Of a stretch of DNA of 64,000 nt, positions 1 to 8,082 are shown piece by piece; position 1 is the stretch's first letter; each line of letters begins with the position of its first letter. Source of the DNA: Rhodopseudomonas palustris (GTDB lineage: Bacteria; Pseudomonadota; Alphaproteobacteria; Rhizobiales; Xanthobacteraceae); the NCBI RefSeq assembly GCF_013415845.1, contig NZ_CP058907.1, forward strand, positions 3,658,001-3,722,000, given 5' to 3'. The notes under the pieces are model-generated. The model was not told the origin of the DNA. It ran no database searches and was given only the letters and a program-made list of their open reading frames with translations. The translations under genes and the position numbers were made by a program.

Positions 1-36
1 GAGGTCCAGCGGACCCAGGCCGGCAGACACGGCGAA

Positions 37-906
37 TTATCGGGAAGCTGCCGTTTGCCGGCGGTCGGCGTCGAGCACGAAGAACAGACCCCAGTACGTA
101 TCATTCAGGTCCGGCCGCAGCGGCACGCGGCTTGCGCGCTCGTGCACCGGCCATTTCGCCACGAACCGATATCCAATGGCTTCCATGCCTGCGATCGTGC
201 CCGCCAGGCTGTGGAGCTTGCAGGCATGCACATAGCCGTCGCCCACTTGCGTGGTCACGATCGGATCCGTCTGAGAGAATGGCGTCCGGTTGACGACCAC
301 AAGGCGCGGCAATTCGGGAAGCCGGCCTAGGATCACCGCAAGCTCGTCTTCGAAATAATGCAGCGCCCCGGAGACGATAAACAGATCGACCCCGGAGGCA
401 TCTTCCATCCGCCGCGAAAACCCGACCCGCTGTTCGTTGCGTGATTTGGCGAACTGCAGCACGATTTCTTCCTTGTCGGGCAGATCGTGCACCATCCAGC
501 GCAGCGTCGCAGGCAGCCGCAACTCGCGGTCGTAGGGATAGAACAGATTCCCGATCCCCCCGCCGAGATCGAACACCGTCGACAGGCCAGGCGCGTAGCC
601 GGACAAATAGAACAAGACCGGATAATCGCTCTCTCGGGTGACGTCCGCGAACTGCTTGAGCTGGCTCACCACATCGGAGTGCTCGTGACCGGCCGGAATG
701 AACCGCCGGATATACCTGGTCGCCGTGTCGATGTCTGGAAACGGCTGATAAACGCACAATAGCGCTCGCAACCAGCGCTCGATTCCGGGGCGGCTCGCCG
801 CGGCGCGAATGAGCTGCGGGCCGTAGGGCAGTTTCGCCAGCGCCCGTAGGCCGATCGCCGCCGACGAGCCGATCGCGACACGCAATTTGTTGAGCCCCGG
901 GACCAT
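37..906 (-). CDS. Putative SAM-dependent methyltransferase, TIGR04325 (LIC12133) type
   Basis: A 289-residue protein with a glycine-rich SAM-binding loop (DLGGGIG, about residues 113-119). It is followed by a HDLP segment and a SGALHYF segment, an arrangement typical of the TIGR04325 family of putative methyltransferases found in polysaccharide and natural-product loci. The substrate cannot be read from the sequence. The ATG at 906 is preceded on the minus strand by GGAAGGG a few bases upstream, a good ribosome site. It is the first gene in the window and reads out towards the left edge, so any downstream partners are not visible. Family assignment is by motif recognition; the methyl acceptor is unknown. 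Confidence 0.75.
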   Translation of the reverse strand: MVPGLNKLRVAIGSSAAIGLRALAKLPYGPQLIRAAASRPGIERWLRALLCVYQPFPDIDTATRYIRRFIPAGHEHSDVVSQLKQFADVTRESDYPVLFYLSGYAPGLSTVFDLGGGIGNLFYPYDRELRLPATLRWMVHDLPDKEEIVLQFAKSRNEQRVGFSRRMEDASGVDLFIVSGALHYFEDELAVILGRLPELPRLVVVNRTPFSQTDPIVTTQVGDGYVHACKLHSLAGTIAGMEAIGYRFVAKWPVHERASRVPLRPDLNDTYWGLFFVLDADRRQTAASR

Positions 907-1727
907 GCTGCCCTTCCAAGCTATTGCCTGCTGACCTGTCTATCAGACTGTTCGGCGATGTCCGAACTGATACCGACTTCGGCCCTCGCTCACAAATGGC
1001 GGCAGGTCGTCCACCGCCTCCAGATCGGCAGCGCGCTCATGATCGATCTCATCACAAGTGAGGCGCGATCGACCAAGCGAGTCGTCGCGATTGCCGCGCC
1101 CGACGCCCGCTGCAGGTCGACGCATCCGCCGAGGTGTACGGCTCCGTCGGCGTCCCTCCTCGGGTCGTTCAGGCTTACCCCGCAAGCCAAAGGACAGACC
1201 AGACGCCCGCTTCAGCAACGGGTTCGATGAGCCGTTTGTCTGATGCCCGACGGGCAATCATGCCAGCCGTCAAACCATGATGAGATGCGGAGACTCTTAG
1301 CCAATCCCGAAGGTATTTATTAACGTTATGCCTTTTCCAATGTGGATCGCGGCGCGCGCGCCCTGCCCTTGGCCGGGTTAACCTCGCACAATGATCTCGA
1401 CGCCCAGCGAGCCATCCGGGGGGCTGGAAATCAGGGGGGAACGACCGGCAAACGCTCGCCGTGAATGAGGCGCAGAAAGCACTCACACAACCACCAGCTG
1501 CAGCCTATCTTGAGCAATCGCTGGGCTGTTGGGCAATGCGCATCGATCGACGGGGCGCTGGACGAAAGCGAAAATGGCAAAATTCGGCCACGACGTGACC
1601 GAATTTGCACGGGAATCTGGTCAGACTGCCGGTGGGGACTCCGGCAGCTCGGTAGAAGCCTGCGGGGCAGTCTGGCGGGCACTACGGAGCGACAGAGTCT
1701 GATCGTAAGGGGAGCGCGCGGGGACAC
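907..1727. other. Gene-poor interval
   Basis: I see no convincing gene. The open frames here are short, rich in Arg and Cys, and read like shadows. The only structure I noticed is an imperfect inverted repeat near 941-973 (TATCAG and TTCGG answered by CCGAA and CTGATA, with four extra bases in the left arm). It sits just upstream of the methyltransferase start and could be an operator. Confidence 0.5.
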
Positions 1728-2210
1728 GTGACGATCGAGGATCTGCTGCGGCAAGGGGCGATACGACGGATCGAGGTGGATCTCGGAGCAGGCGCGCAGC
1801 CGGCCCGGCTGCTGTATGGCACCCCAAATTTCATCGAATGGCTTGAGAACTTGCTGGGGGGGGCGGAGCCTGACCAACGGCTCGGCGAAGCGACCCCCGC
1901 CGAACAAGTCGATGCGCTGTTCTACGCCTATATTTCCGGACGGCCTTTGGTTTATGTCCGTCAATTCAGGATGATACGCGTCGAGCAAAGCGCCGTATGG
2001 GAATTGAAAACTCCCGACGTGCGCATCTTCGGTTGGTTCCTACGCAAGGATTGTTTCGTCGCCGTTTTCGGCGATTGGACCGACCACGTAAAAGATCACA
2101 ATTTATATAAAGGTTACCGCACATCAGTCCGCCGAATTCGACGAGAATTGGGTATAGGTGCTACCCTGTGTGTCACAGGGAGTTCACCCGATGACGTCAT
2201 TTCAATGTGA
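1728..2210 (+). CDS. Hypothetical protein with Gp49/RelE-like C-terminal region
   Basis: A 160-residue protein starting at GTG. The C-terminal part (about residues 85-145: a VWELKTPDVRIFGWF stretch, an FVAVFGDWTDH strand and a basic helix with RRIRREL) resembles the phage Gp49-like/RelE-HigB toxin fold. This is a resemblance by eye, not a search result. No antitoxin gene follows it; the only HTH protein nearby is on the other strand about 1.5 kb away. The N-terminal 70 residues are not recognised. A run of eight G lies inside the gene at 1856-1863, a possible slippage site. It may be a domesticated or orphan toxin-like protein. Confidence 0.55.
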   Translation: MTIEDLLRQGAIRRIEVDLGAGAQPARLLYGTPNFIEWLENLLGGAEPDQRLGEATPAEQVDALFYAYISGRPLVYVRQFRMIRVEQSAVWELKTPDVRIFGWFLRKDCFVAVFGDWTDHVKDHNLYKGYRTSVRRIRRELGIGATLCVTGSSPDDVISM

Positions 2211-2601
2211 AGATGGCGGCTATTCAACAGTCACTACGCGCTTTGCTACCTCATTAAGCGTTGCTGTTTCCGGGGCCTCGCCGGCGCGCGAACACCTCGT
2301 GGCGGTGCCGTCCGCGCAATTAGCTGGCCGGCTCGGCGGGGCTGAGCTGTCGCTATCCGATCCCGCAAAGTGCGCAGCGCGGAAATTAACTTTGTCGGGT
2401 CCGGATCGGTCTCGAACCGCAGTGATGGATGTCCGTTGGGACCGATCCAACGCCGCGCATCGACGATCTTTCGATCGGGATGTCCGAACGACACGCGCTA
2501 GAATGCTCGATCGCGCCGTGCGCGCCGACTGAGATAACTGGCTCAGGCCGGCCTTTTGGCCCGAATGCTTTTCTGACACCCTTTTATTCAAGCGAGCTCA
2601 A
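2211..2601. other. Gap without a supported gene
   Basis: About 390 bases between the toxin-like gene and the DUF6941-like gene. The open frames on both strands have shadow-like composition and no ribosome site, and I see no strong repeats. Confidence 0.5.
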
Positions 2602-3087
2602 ATGGAACGATATGGATATTGCATCTTCTGCGACGATATTCGTACCGAGGCAGGCGGAAAACTCAGCTTTATCGGGTGCTACAACTCGGCGATGTTCGTG
2701 ACGAACGAGTTCCCGCTGTCGCTGCCCAAGCTGTGTGTGCACTTCAACGTCTTCTCGCCCGCCGATCAGCCGTACAAATCTCTGCGGGTCCGATGCTATC
2801 TGCCGGGCGAAGATAAGCCGATCGCCGAGGAGACCATCGAAGTGCCTGCGCTGCAGGACCAGATCAATCTTCTGACGAGCCTGCCGAAAGACCAGCCGAT
2901 GATGCCCTACATCGTGGTTGCGGCAAGCCTGATCTTTTCACCTTGCGAAATCAAATCGCCGGGCATGATCCACGTGCGCGCCGTCATCAACGACAGTCCG
3001 ACCGAACTTCATCTCGGATCGCTCGCCGTCTCGTCGCAAGCAACGCCTCAAGTCGCCCTGGAACATGGGCCAGCGGCCATTAACTGA
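2602..3087 (+). CDS. DUF6941-like hypothetical protein
   Basis: A 161-residue soluble protein that begins with an aromatic strand containing FCDDIRTEAGGKLSFIG. That pattern matches the small DUF6941-type family of unknown function (xxFCDDxRxExGGKxSxxG). The rest alternates short beta-strand segments with Pro-rich turns, as expected for a beta-sandwich. No signal peptide or membrane helix is present. It stands alone, with gaps on both sides, and a stem-loop follows its stop codon. The name is a family resemblance; no function is known to me. Confidence 0.65.
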   Translation: MERYGYCIFCDDIRTEAGGKLSFIGCYNSAMFVTNEFPLSLPKLCVHFNVFSPADQPYKSLRVRCYLPGEDKPIAEETIEVPALQDQINLLTSLPKDQPMMPYIVVAASLIFSPCEIKSPGMIHVRAVINDSPTELHLGSLAVSSQATPQVALEHGPAAIN

Positions 3088-3094
3088 GATCTAC

Positions 3095-3118
3095 CGTCGA
3101 TCGCTGGCGCGATCGACG
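3095..3118 (+). terminator. Stem-loop after the DUF6941-like gene
   Basis: Perfect 9-bp stem (CGTCGATCG / CGATCGACG) with a 6-base loop, starting 8 bases after the stop codon. Only a weak T run follows, so it may be a transcript-end hairpin rather than a strong intrinsic terminator. Confidence 0.45.
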
Positions 3119-3694
3119 ACTTTGCCGAGGGGCGAGCGAGCCGTGAGCAGAGACTCCGGCGCAGACCTCAGCCGCAGCCGGTCGGACCTGGCAGCCGCCC
3201 TCCCCGTTCGCGCCCGACTTCACTTATGAACATCCGAACGTGGACCGCGCGCATCTCGCGCTCACCCATCAATTCCAGAGCTGTTCTGTTACGAGATCGG
3301 GATGGCGAGGACTTCGTCCCCTTGAGACGGGCCGAGTCCGCTTCAAGCAATCGATGAAGCGCTCAAGCTGCGATGCTTGCCTCGATTTTCATATCGAGGT
3401 GCATTCGATTGGAACTGGCGCGCTAGAATGTCCGAGCAACTCACCGCGGACACCGAGCTGGGCCCTATTTGTCATCTTCAGAAACACGAAACCGCGCAGC
3501 GATCTCCGGCACGGTCGACATGCGAGAGACCAAACAAGGCTTGCGGCACAGCGGCCGCTCACCATCCGTTGCTTCGCCAAAGATCAATGAGCTGATTGGG
3601 CGACACCGCAGCCCGCCACAATCCGATTGTCGCGCGGTCGGGTCGGTCAGGAACTCCTGACCATGACGCGGCGTCGGGGAAGGCCACGACGACC
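3119..3694. other. Gap without a supported gene
   Basis: About 575 bases. Overlapping open frames exist on both strands (for example around 3240-3590), but they have no ribosome sites and no protein-like composition. Confidence 0.45.
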
Positions 3695-4111
3695 CTACTC
3701 CGCGGCGCCCGAGAAGCTCTGGAAATTCGAGTTGCGCGCGCGCTGGTCCGGCATGAGGTCGTTTTTCACCGAGCGGATATTAACGACTTTTATCTGGCCG
3801 TAGCTGAGCGTCGAGGTGGTCACTGGCTCGTTTTGTCCGGGATGGCGCTCGGGCTGGCGAAGCTCGAACGACAGCTCCATGTCCATGGCCCAGGCCAGAT
3901 CAGCAAGGCTGCGTAAGGTGAGATTGCTTTCGCCGGAGAGCTGGCGATTGATCACGGAACGATTGACCCCGAGGCGTTTGGCGAGTGCCTGTTGGGTCAG
4001 GCCGTCCCTCTTCTTCTCTGAAAGCACCTTAAGCAATTCGTCTCGTACGCGGGCAATAAATCGTCCTGCCTTCTGCGCACGACCGCCGATATCAAAATGA
4101 TAAGACGTCAC
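3695..4111 (-). CDS. XRE-family helix-turn-helix regulator
   Basis: A 138-residue DNA-binding protein. Residues about 37-85 form a Cro/CI-type helix-turn-helix (LTQQALAKRLGVNRSVINRQL, then a NLTLRSLADLAWAMD helix). The C-terminal 50 residues are not recognised and look extended. The start is GTG at 4111, supported by a perfect AGGAGG (4119-4124 on the plus strand) seven bases upstream. A toxin partner would be expected upstream or downstream in the same direction and none is seen, so it may be a solitary regulator or an orphan antitoxin. A short palindrome at 4166-4175 lies in its promoter region and could be its own operator. Confidence 0.8.
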   Translation of the reverse strand: MTSYHFDIGGRAQKAGRFIARVRDELLKVLSEKKRDGLTQQALAKRLGVNRSVINRQLSGESNLTLRSLADLAWAMDMELSFELRQPERHPGQNEPVTTSTLSYGQIKVVNIRSVKNDLMPDQRARNSNFQSFSGAAE

Positions 4112-4165
4112 TGCGGAACCTCCTACCCAGCCGCGATCCTCAATACAACGTGGCGCCGTCCTATC

Positions 4166-4175
4166 ACTTGCAAGT
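4166..4175. promoter_or_regulatory. Possible autoregulatory palindrome of the XRE gene
   Basis: Perfect 10-bp palindrome ACTTGCAAGT, 55 bases upstream of the XRE start codon. Short palindromes of this size are usual for Cro/CI-type autorepression. This is inference from position and symmetry only. Confidence 0.35.
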
Positions 4176-4446
4176 AGTGTTCATTGTGCACCAAAGCGGA
4201 CAGGTTGACAGCCCTTTTTTGTCGGCTTGCTGAATGAATACAGGCGGAGTGTTGCCAAATATCCATCCCACCAAGCAGCGGGACCCCAGGCCCTAAGATT
4301 TAGTATGCTTTGGCAGCACAACGGTTCAACGGAACTAGATACCGGACCGGTCATTTAAGGAATTCGTGCGCCCCAAAGGCCACTTCCTGAGCGAAACCTT
4401 CAGAATATTGCCGATGGCAGGTGCGGCCGCGGTATTCGGCCGCCCG

Positions 4447-4478
4447 AAAAAAGACGGCGGGACCGAGGTCCCGCCGTC
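4447..4478 (-). terminator. Intrinsic terminator of the large curlin gene
   Basis: On the minus strand, an 11-bp perfect stem (GACGGCGGGAC / GTCCCGCCGTC, 4453-4478) with a 4-base loop is followed by six T. It lies 11 bases past the stop codon of the 587-residue curlin gene, a textbook Rho-independent terminator. Confidence 0.9.
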
Positions 4479-4488
4479 CGAAGGCATC

Positions 4489-6252
4489 TTAGTGCTGCGA
4501 GGTGAACGCGACGTTGTGCGAGCCGAACTGCGCCGTCACCGACGTGTTGGTCACGGTCGCGCTGTTCTGGGCGGTCACGGCGTAGTTGCCGGTGCCGACC
4601 TGGACGGTCGCCTGCGTGTTCAGCGCGCCGATCATCGGCTGCAAGCCGGTGCTCTGGGCGGCGACCGCGGTATTGCTGTTGCCGAACTGGGCGATCAGCG
4701 ATCCGTTGAGGCCGGCGTTGAGCGGATTGGCGACCTGGTTGGTGAAGGCACGGTTCTTCGAGCCGGCCTGGATGGTCGCCGCGGCGTTGACCGTGCCGGA
4801 CACCGGGGCGTTCTTCTGCAGGGTGACGGCGTTGTTGCGGTCACCGAGCTGGATGGTCGCCTGGCCGTTCAGGCCGTTCTGCTGGCTGACCAGCGCGCCG
4901 TTCTTCTCGCCGAACTGCGCGACGAGCGAGTCGTTCGACACCGGCAGAGCGCTGACGCCGTCCTGCAGGGTGATCGCAGCGTTCTTCTTACCGACCTGGA
5001 CGGTCGCGGCGTTGTTATTTACACCCTTCAGAGCGACCGCCTGGGGAAGTTCAGCGGTCCCGGTGACAGTGCCGTAAACCGTCTTGGTCGGGTCAGGCAG
5101 GCCATGCCAGACGCCGAACCCCACCGGCACATCGACACTCTTCGAAAGGGCGACACCAGTACGAGCCCCTTCCGAATTCTGCACCGTCAGGGCGGAGTTG
5201 CCCTTACCGACCTGCAGGGTGCTCGCAGCATTCACGCCGCCGTAAACCGCCGGGGCAGTGTACGGGAAGGCAACCGGGCCGTAGTTGGTCGTTCCGGGCT
5301 GATTGACCTGGTAGTAGGGGAACGACGACTTGGGCGTCGTATACTTCTCGGTGGTCTTGATGCTGCCGCTGAGCGAGCCGTCGTTCGCCGCGAAGCTCGG
5401 CGAGCCCTTGCTGCTCTGCAGAGTCACCGCCTTGTTGCCGATGCCGATCTGCGTGGTTAGCGCCGAGTTGGTGGCGCCCTGGGCGTTGGTGGTCTGGCCG
5501 GTCGCCGACAGGTTGCCGTAGCCGAACTGCAGCGTGCCCTGATCGTTGCCGCCGCCGGCCTGACCGGCGAACGACCGGTTGAAGTTGCCGAACTGCAGGG
5601 TCGACGACTCGTTGGTGCGGCCGAGGGTGGCAACGCCGGTCTGGCTGGTGGCGGCGAAGTTGCCGACGCCCACGCTCAGAGTGGTCTGGTTGTTGTTGCC
5701 GCCGGTCTGGCCGACCAGCGCGCTGTTGAAGGCGCCGAGCTGGGTGGTCGAGGAGGTGTTCTTGTTGGTGCCGGCGTTATCCTGCGAGGTCGCCGCGAAA
5801 TTGCTACCGCCGACCTGCAGCGTGGTCTGCTTGTTGTTGCCGTCCTTCTGATTGACGATCGAGCCGTTGAACGCGCCGAACTGGGCGGTCGTCGAGTCGT
5901 TCGGGGTGGCAGCGCTCTGGCGGCCCTTCTGCGAGGTGACGGCGAAGTTGCGCACGCCGCCCTGCACGGTGCCCTGCTTGTTGTTGCCACCGGTCTGCAG
6001 CGCAACGGCGCCGTTCTGCGCGCCGATCTGCAGCACGCCCGACTCGTTGGGCTTCGACGAAGCTGCGCTCTGCGCGGTCAGCGCCGAGTTGCCGCGACCG
6101 AGCTGAACGGTGCCCTGCTTGTTGTTACCACCGGTCTGTCCGGCGATCGCGTGGTTGGTCGATCCAGCCTGCACGATGAACGATTCATTGCTGGCGGCGG
6201 AAGCAAGTGACGTCGTGGCCAACAGGACGGCCAGCGTTGTCAGCATACGCAT
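4489..6252 (-). CDS. Giant curlin-like amyloid protein with 19 repeats
   Basis: A 587-residue secreted protein. Residues 1-20 form a Sec signal peptide ending ASAA. The rest is built of about 19 curlin repeats of the form x-x-x-Q-x-G-x-x-N-x-A-x-x-x-Q, the Pfam curlin pattern whose Gln and Asn ladders stack in amyloid. Enterobacterial CsgA has five repeats, so this is unusually long. Two insertions, roughly 65 and 55 residues, without repeats separate units 11/12 and 12/13. It is divergent from csgH-csgA-csgF-csgG, and two copies of the shared palindrome lie between. AGGGA eight bases before the ATG supports the start. Likely a main structural fibre subunit, exported through CsgG. Confidence 0.85.
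   Translation of the reverse strand: MRMLTTLAVLLATTSLASAASNESFIVQAGSTNHAIAGQTGGNNKQGTVQLGRGNSALTAQSAASSKPNESGVLQIGAQNGAVALQTGGNNKQGTVQGGVRNFAVTSQKGRQSAATPNDSTTAQFGAFNGSIVNQKDGNNKQTTLQVGGSNFAATSQDNAGTNKNTSSTTQLGAFNSALVGQTGGNNNQTTLSVGVGNFAATSQTGVATLGRTNESSTLQFGNFNRSFAGQAGGGNDQGTLQFGYGNLSATGQTTNAQGATNSALTTQIGIGNKAVTLQSSKGSPSFAANDGSLSGSIKTTEKYTTPKSSFPYYQVNQPGTTNYGPVAFPYTAPAVYGGVNAASTLQVGKGNSALTVQNSEGARTGVALSKSVDVPVGFGVWHGLPDPTKTVYGTVTGTAELPQAVALKGVNNNAATVQVGKKNAAITLQDGVSALPVSNDSLVAQFGEKNGALVSQQNGLNGQATIQLGDRNNAVTLQKNAPVSGTVNAAATIQAGSKNRAFTNQVANPLNAGLNGSLIAQFGNSNTAVAAQSTGLQPMIGALNTQATVQVGTGNYAVTAQNSATVTNTSVTAQFGSHNVAFTSQH
4495..6183 (-). repeat. Tandem curlin repeat array (19 units)
   Basis: Degenerate DNA repeats of about 60-110 bases coding for the curlin units. 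Recurrent GTTGTTGCCGCCGGTCTG-type blocks are visible. Units alternate between a type ending in GGNNKQ/NNNQ and a type introduced by NES/NDS/NTS residues, which suggests duplication of a two-unit block. Confidence 0.8.
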
Positions 6253-6460
6253 GTTTTTATTCCCTGTTATCCGAAGCGGGGTCGACGACCATCGCCGCCC
6301 TCAAAATCGATTTAACTCCAACTTAACTATTCGGACAACCGTAAACCGGTTATTTACTTTAACTGTCAACCTAACCGCGAAGCGCCACGGAACTAACAGC
6401 CCGCTAACACGTCGGTTTTTGAGGAATCGAGACACTAATGGTCGGCTGCTACCTGATGCG

Positions 6461-6476
6461 TTGACATACAGGTCAA
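6461..6476. promoter_or_regulatory. Shared palindromic operator, copy 1 (curli)
   Basis: TTGAC-atacag-GTCAA, followed by CACG. It lies 209 bases upstream of the curlin start (minus) and 335 bases upstream of csgH (plus). It is one of six related sites in the window and forms a pair with the site 45 bases further on. Confidence 0.7.
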
Positions 6477-6505
6477 CACGCCGCGGAACCGCGGCCTCAT
6501 CGGCG

Positions 6506-6521
6506 TTGACTCATATGTCAA
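6506..6521. promoter_or_regulatory. Shared palindromic operator, copy 2 (curli)
   Basis: TTGAC-tcatat-GTCAA, flanked by GCG and CACG. Its centre is 45 bases from copy 1, about four helical turns, so two bound proteins could sit on nearly the same face of the DNA. Confidence 0.7.
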
Positions 6522-6810
6522 CACGGCCGGATCTCAGGCAAAAGCAGTGCAAAAAGCACCGAAAAATCGTGACTTTCTTGATTCTTTAGCCGACACAGCC
6601 ATCCGGCCGATGACGAATTAATTCAAATCCATGTCCACCCTTGTGGAGGCAGTTAAATCAAGTTTAACTATCCAGGCCTCGGGCAATGAGCACCGCCCAA
6701 CGAATGATTTCGTCGCCAAACCTCGACGAAAGCACGATCACTTTCGAATTCCGCGCCACGCAAGTTGATTAGTTCAAACCAGTTCACACAGACCTAGAGT
6801 CGTCATTTCG

Positions 6811-7194
6811 ATGTTTGTCGCGTCACGACATTTCAGTCACCTCGCCCGCTGCAGTGCGGGCCTGCTGCTGATTTCGATCGGGTTGCCCGACGCCAACGCG
6901 AGCAACACGACGGGACTCGACTGCGAGATCAGAACTACGCCGGACGGCAATCTGCTGCGGATCGACGCGATCCTTCATGCGCAAAACGCCGCGGCGGGCG
7001 AATATCAACTGAACGTCTTCAAACAATCGACAAGCGGCGTGAGCCAAAGCGCCCAGAGCGGAACTTTCGAACTCACCGGCCCGGCGGACCAGGTGCTGAC
7101 CAGCGTCATCGTCGATCAGTCGCCAGCAGCAAAAGCTCGGTCCGAACTAACGATAAGATCCAATCAAGGGAGCGTATCATGTGCTTCACCATGA
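6811..7194 (+). CDS. csgH: CsgH, CsgC-like curli amyloid inhibitor
   Basis: A 127-residue periplasmic protein: a signal peptide of about 30 residues, then a small beta-sandwich with two Cys (about residues 36 and 124) that could form a disulphide. Length, layout and position directly before a curlin gene match CsgH, the alphaproteobacterial counterpart of CsgC, which stops curlin from polymerising in the periplasm. The family was characterised with the Rhodopseudomonas palustris protein. Its last 16 bases overlap the start of the next curlin gene, so the inhibitor and its client are probably translated together. Assignment is by resemblance and context. Confidence 0.75.
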   Translation: MFVASRHFSHLARCSAGLLLISIGLPDANASNTTGLDCEIRTTPDGNLLRIDAILHAQNAAAGEYQLNVFKQSTSGVSQSAQSGTFELTGPADQVLTSVIVDQSPAAKARSELTIRSNQGSVSCASP

Positions 7195-7709
7195 CATCGC
7201 GGTTGTACTCGATGGCGGCCGCGCTGGCCGTCGCTACCGCGGGCGCTGGACACGCGACGATCGCGCATGCAGAAACAGCCTATATTTCGCAGGCCACCGG
7301 CAACGGCGGCAGTCCCGTGATCGGATTAGCGCCCACTTCGCTCAGTAACGGAACCGCGGCGAATTTCGCTAACGGTAATCGGCAAAAGATGTCTCTGCCG
7401 GAGATGGCCGCGCCGAGAATGACTGGCGGAAACTACGCGAGCACGCTGCAAATCGGCTCGTACAACACGGTTTTCCAGGCCCAAAGCGGCTTTGGTAACG
7501 TCTCCAACGTCGGCATCATCGGCGGCAACAACAATGCGGTGGGTGTGTTGCAGGCTGGCAACAACCTTCGATCCAATCTTGTGTTACTTGGTACATCAGG
7601 AACGTCGGTCGGCGTCCTGCAGGGAAATGGTGCAGCGCCGCTGAACCTCCTCGTCGGACGATTACCGAGCGGCGCATTAGTGATCGGAGGCCTGCCGATC
7701 AGACGATGA
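7179..7709 (+). CDS. Curlin-like subunit (CsgA-like)
   Basis: A 176-residue secreted protein with a signal peptide ending about residue 31 (HAETAYIS). Its mature N-terminus (TAYISQ) resembles those of the other curli proteins here. Degenerate curlin units are seen at about residues 87-150 (STLQIGSYNTVFQAQSG, then GNNNAVGVLQAGNN), far fewer than in the 587-residue curlin. AGGGAG six bases before the ATG at 7179 supports this start, inside the 3' end of csgH. It may be the principal small fibre subunit or a nucleator. The C-terminal 30 residues are hydrophobic and lack the repeat. Confidence 0.7.
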   Translation: MCFTMTSRLYSMAAALAVATAGAGHATIAHAETAYISQATGNGGSPVIGLAPTSLSNGTAANFANGNRQKMSLPEMAAPRMTGGNYASTLQIGSYNTVFQAQSGFGNVSNVGIIGGNNNAVGVLQAGNNLRSNLVLLGTSGTSVGVLQGNGAAPLNLLVGRLPSGALVIGGLPIRR

Positions 7710-7741
7710 GACGAATTGTTTGTAGCTTATAGGAGGGTAGG

Positions 7742-8026
7742 ATGAAGTCGAAGTTTCTGCTAGCCGCTGCCGCGTTGGTGATTCTCACAGCGCCCAGCTT
7801 CGCGACCGAACAGATCTATCGGCCCGTCAGCCCGACCTTCAACGGCAATCCGCTCAACGGCAACTTCCTTCTCAGCACCGCCCAGGCTCAGGGCATGGGC
7901 GCGAAGTCCGGCAGCAACAACACACCGGATCTGTCCGGCTTGAGCTCGGCGCTCAGCAATGTCGGCAGCGGTTCGTCCGTGATCGTGATCGGTGGTACGC
8001 CGACCACAGCTTCGACCAGCCCGTAA
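7742..8026 (+). CDS. csgF: CsgF, curli assembly factor
   Basis: A 94-residue secreted protein with a clear signal peptide (residues 1-21, ending SFA). Its mature start, with YRPVSPTFNGNPLNG, carries the conserved CsgF element that plugs into the CsgG channel and couples secretion to nucleation at the surface. The C-terminal part is shorter and more Ser/Gly-rich than in E. coli CsgF (138 residues). A strong AGGAGGG lies four bases before the ATG. csgG follows 56 bases after the stop. Confidence 0.85.
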   Translation: MKSKFLLAAAALVILTAPSFATEQIYRPVSPTFNGNPLNGNFLLSTAQAQGMGAKSGSNNTPDLSGLSSALSNVGSGSSVIVIGGTPTTASTSP

Positions 8027-8082
8027 CCGAGCATCAACATTGCTTGGTCAGTATTGAGTTAGCTAAACGGGGGGCGGCGGCG

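Noticed and set aside
4366..5460. A 364-codon plus-strand frame over the large curlin gene
   Set aside because: It is the complement of the curlin repeats, and the curlin frame has a signal peptide, repeats and terminator.
6461..6521. The TTGAC elements as simple -35 boxes
   Set aside because: No TATAAT-like element follows at 16-18 bases, and the mirrored GTCAA half is conserved, which a -35 box would not need.
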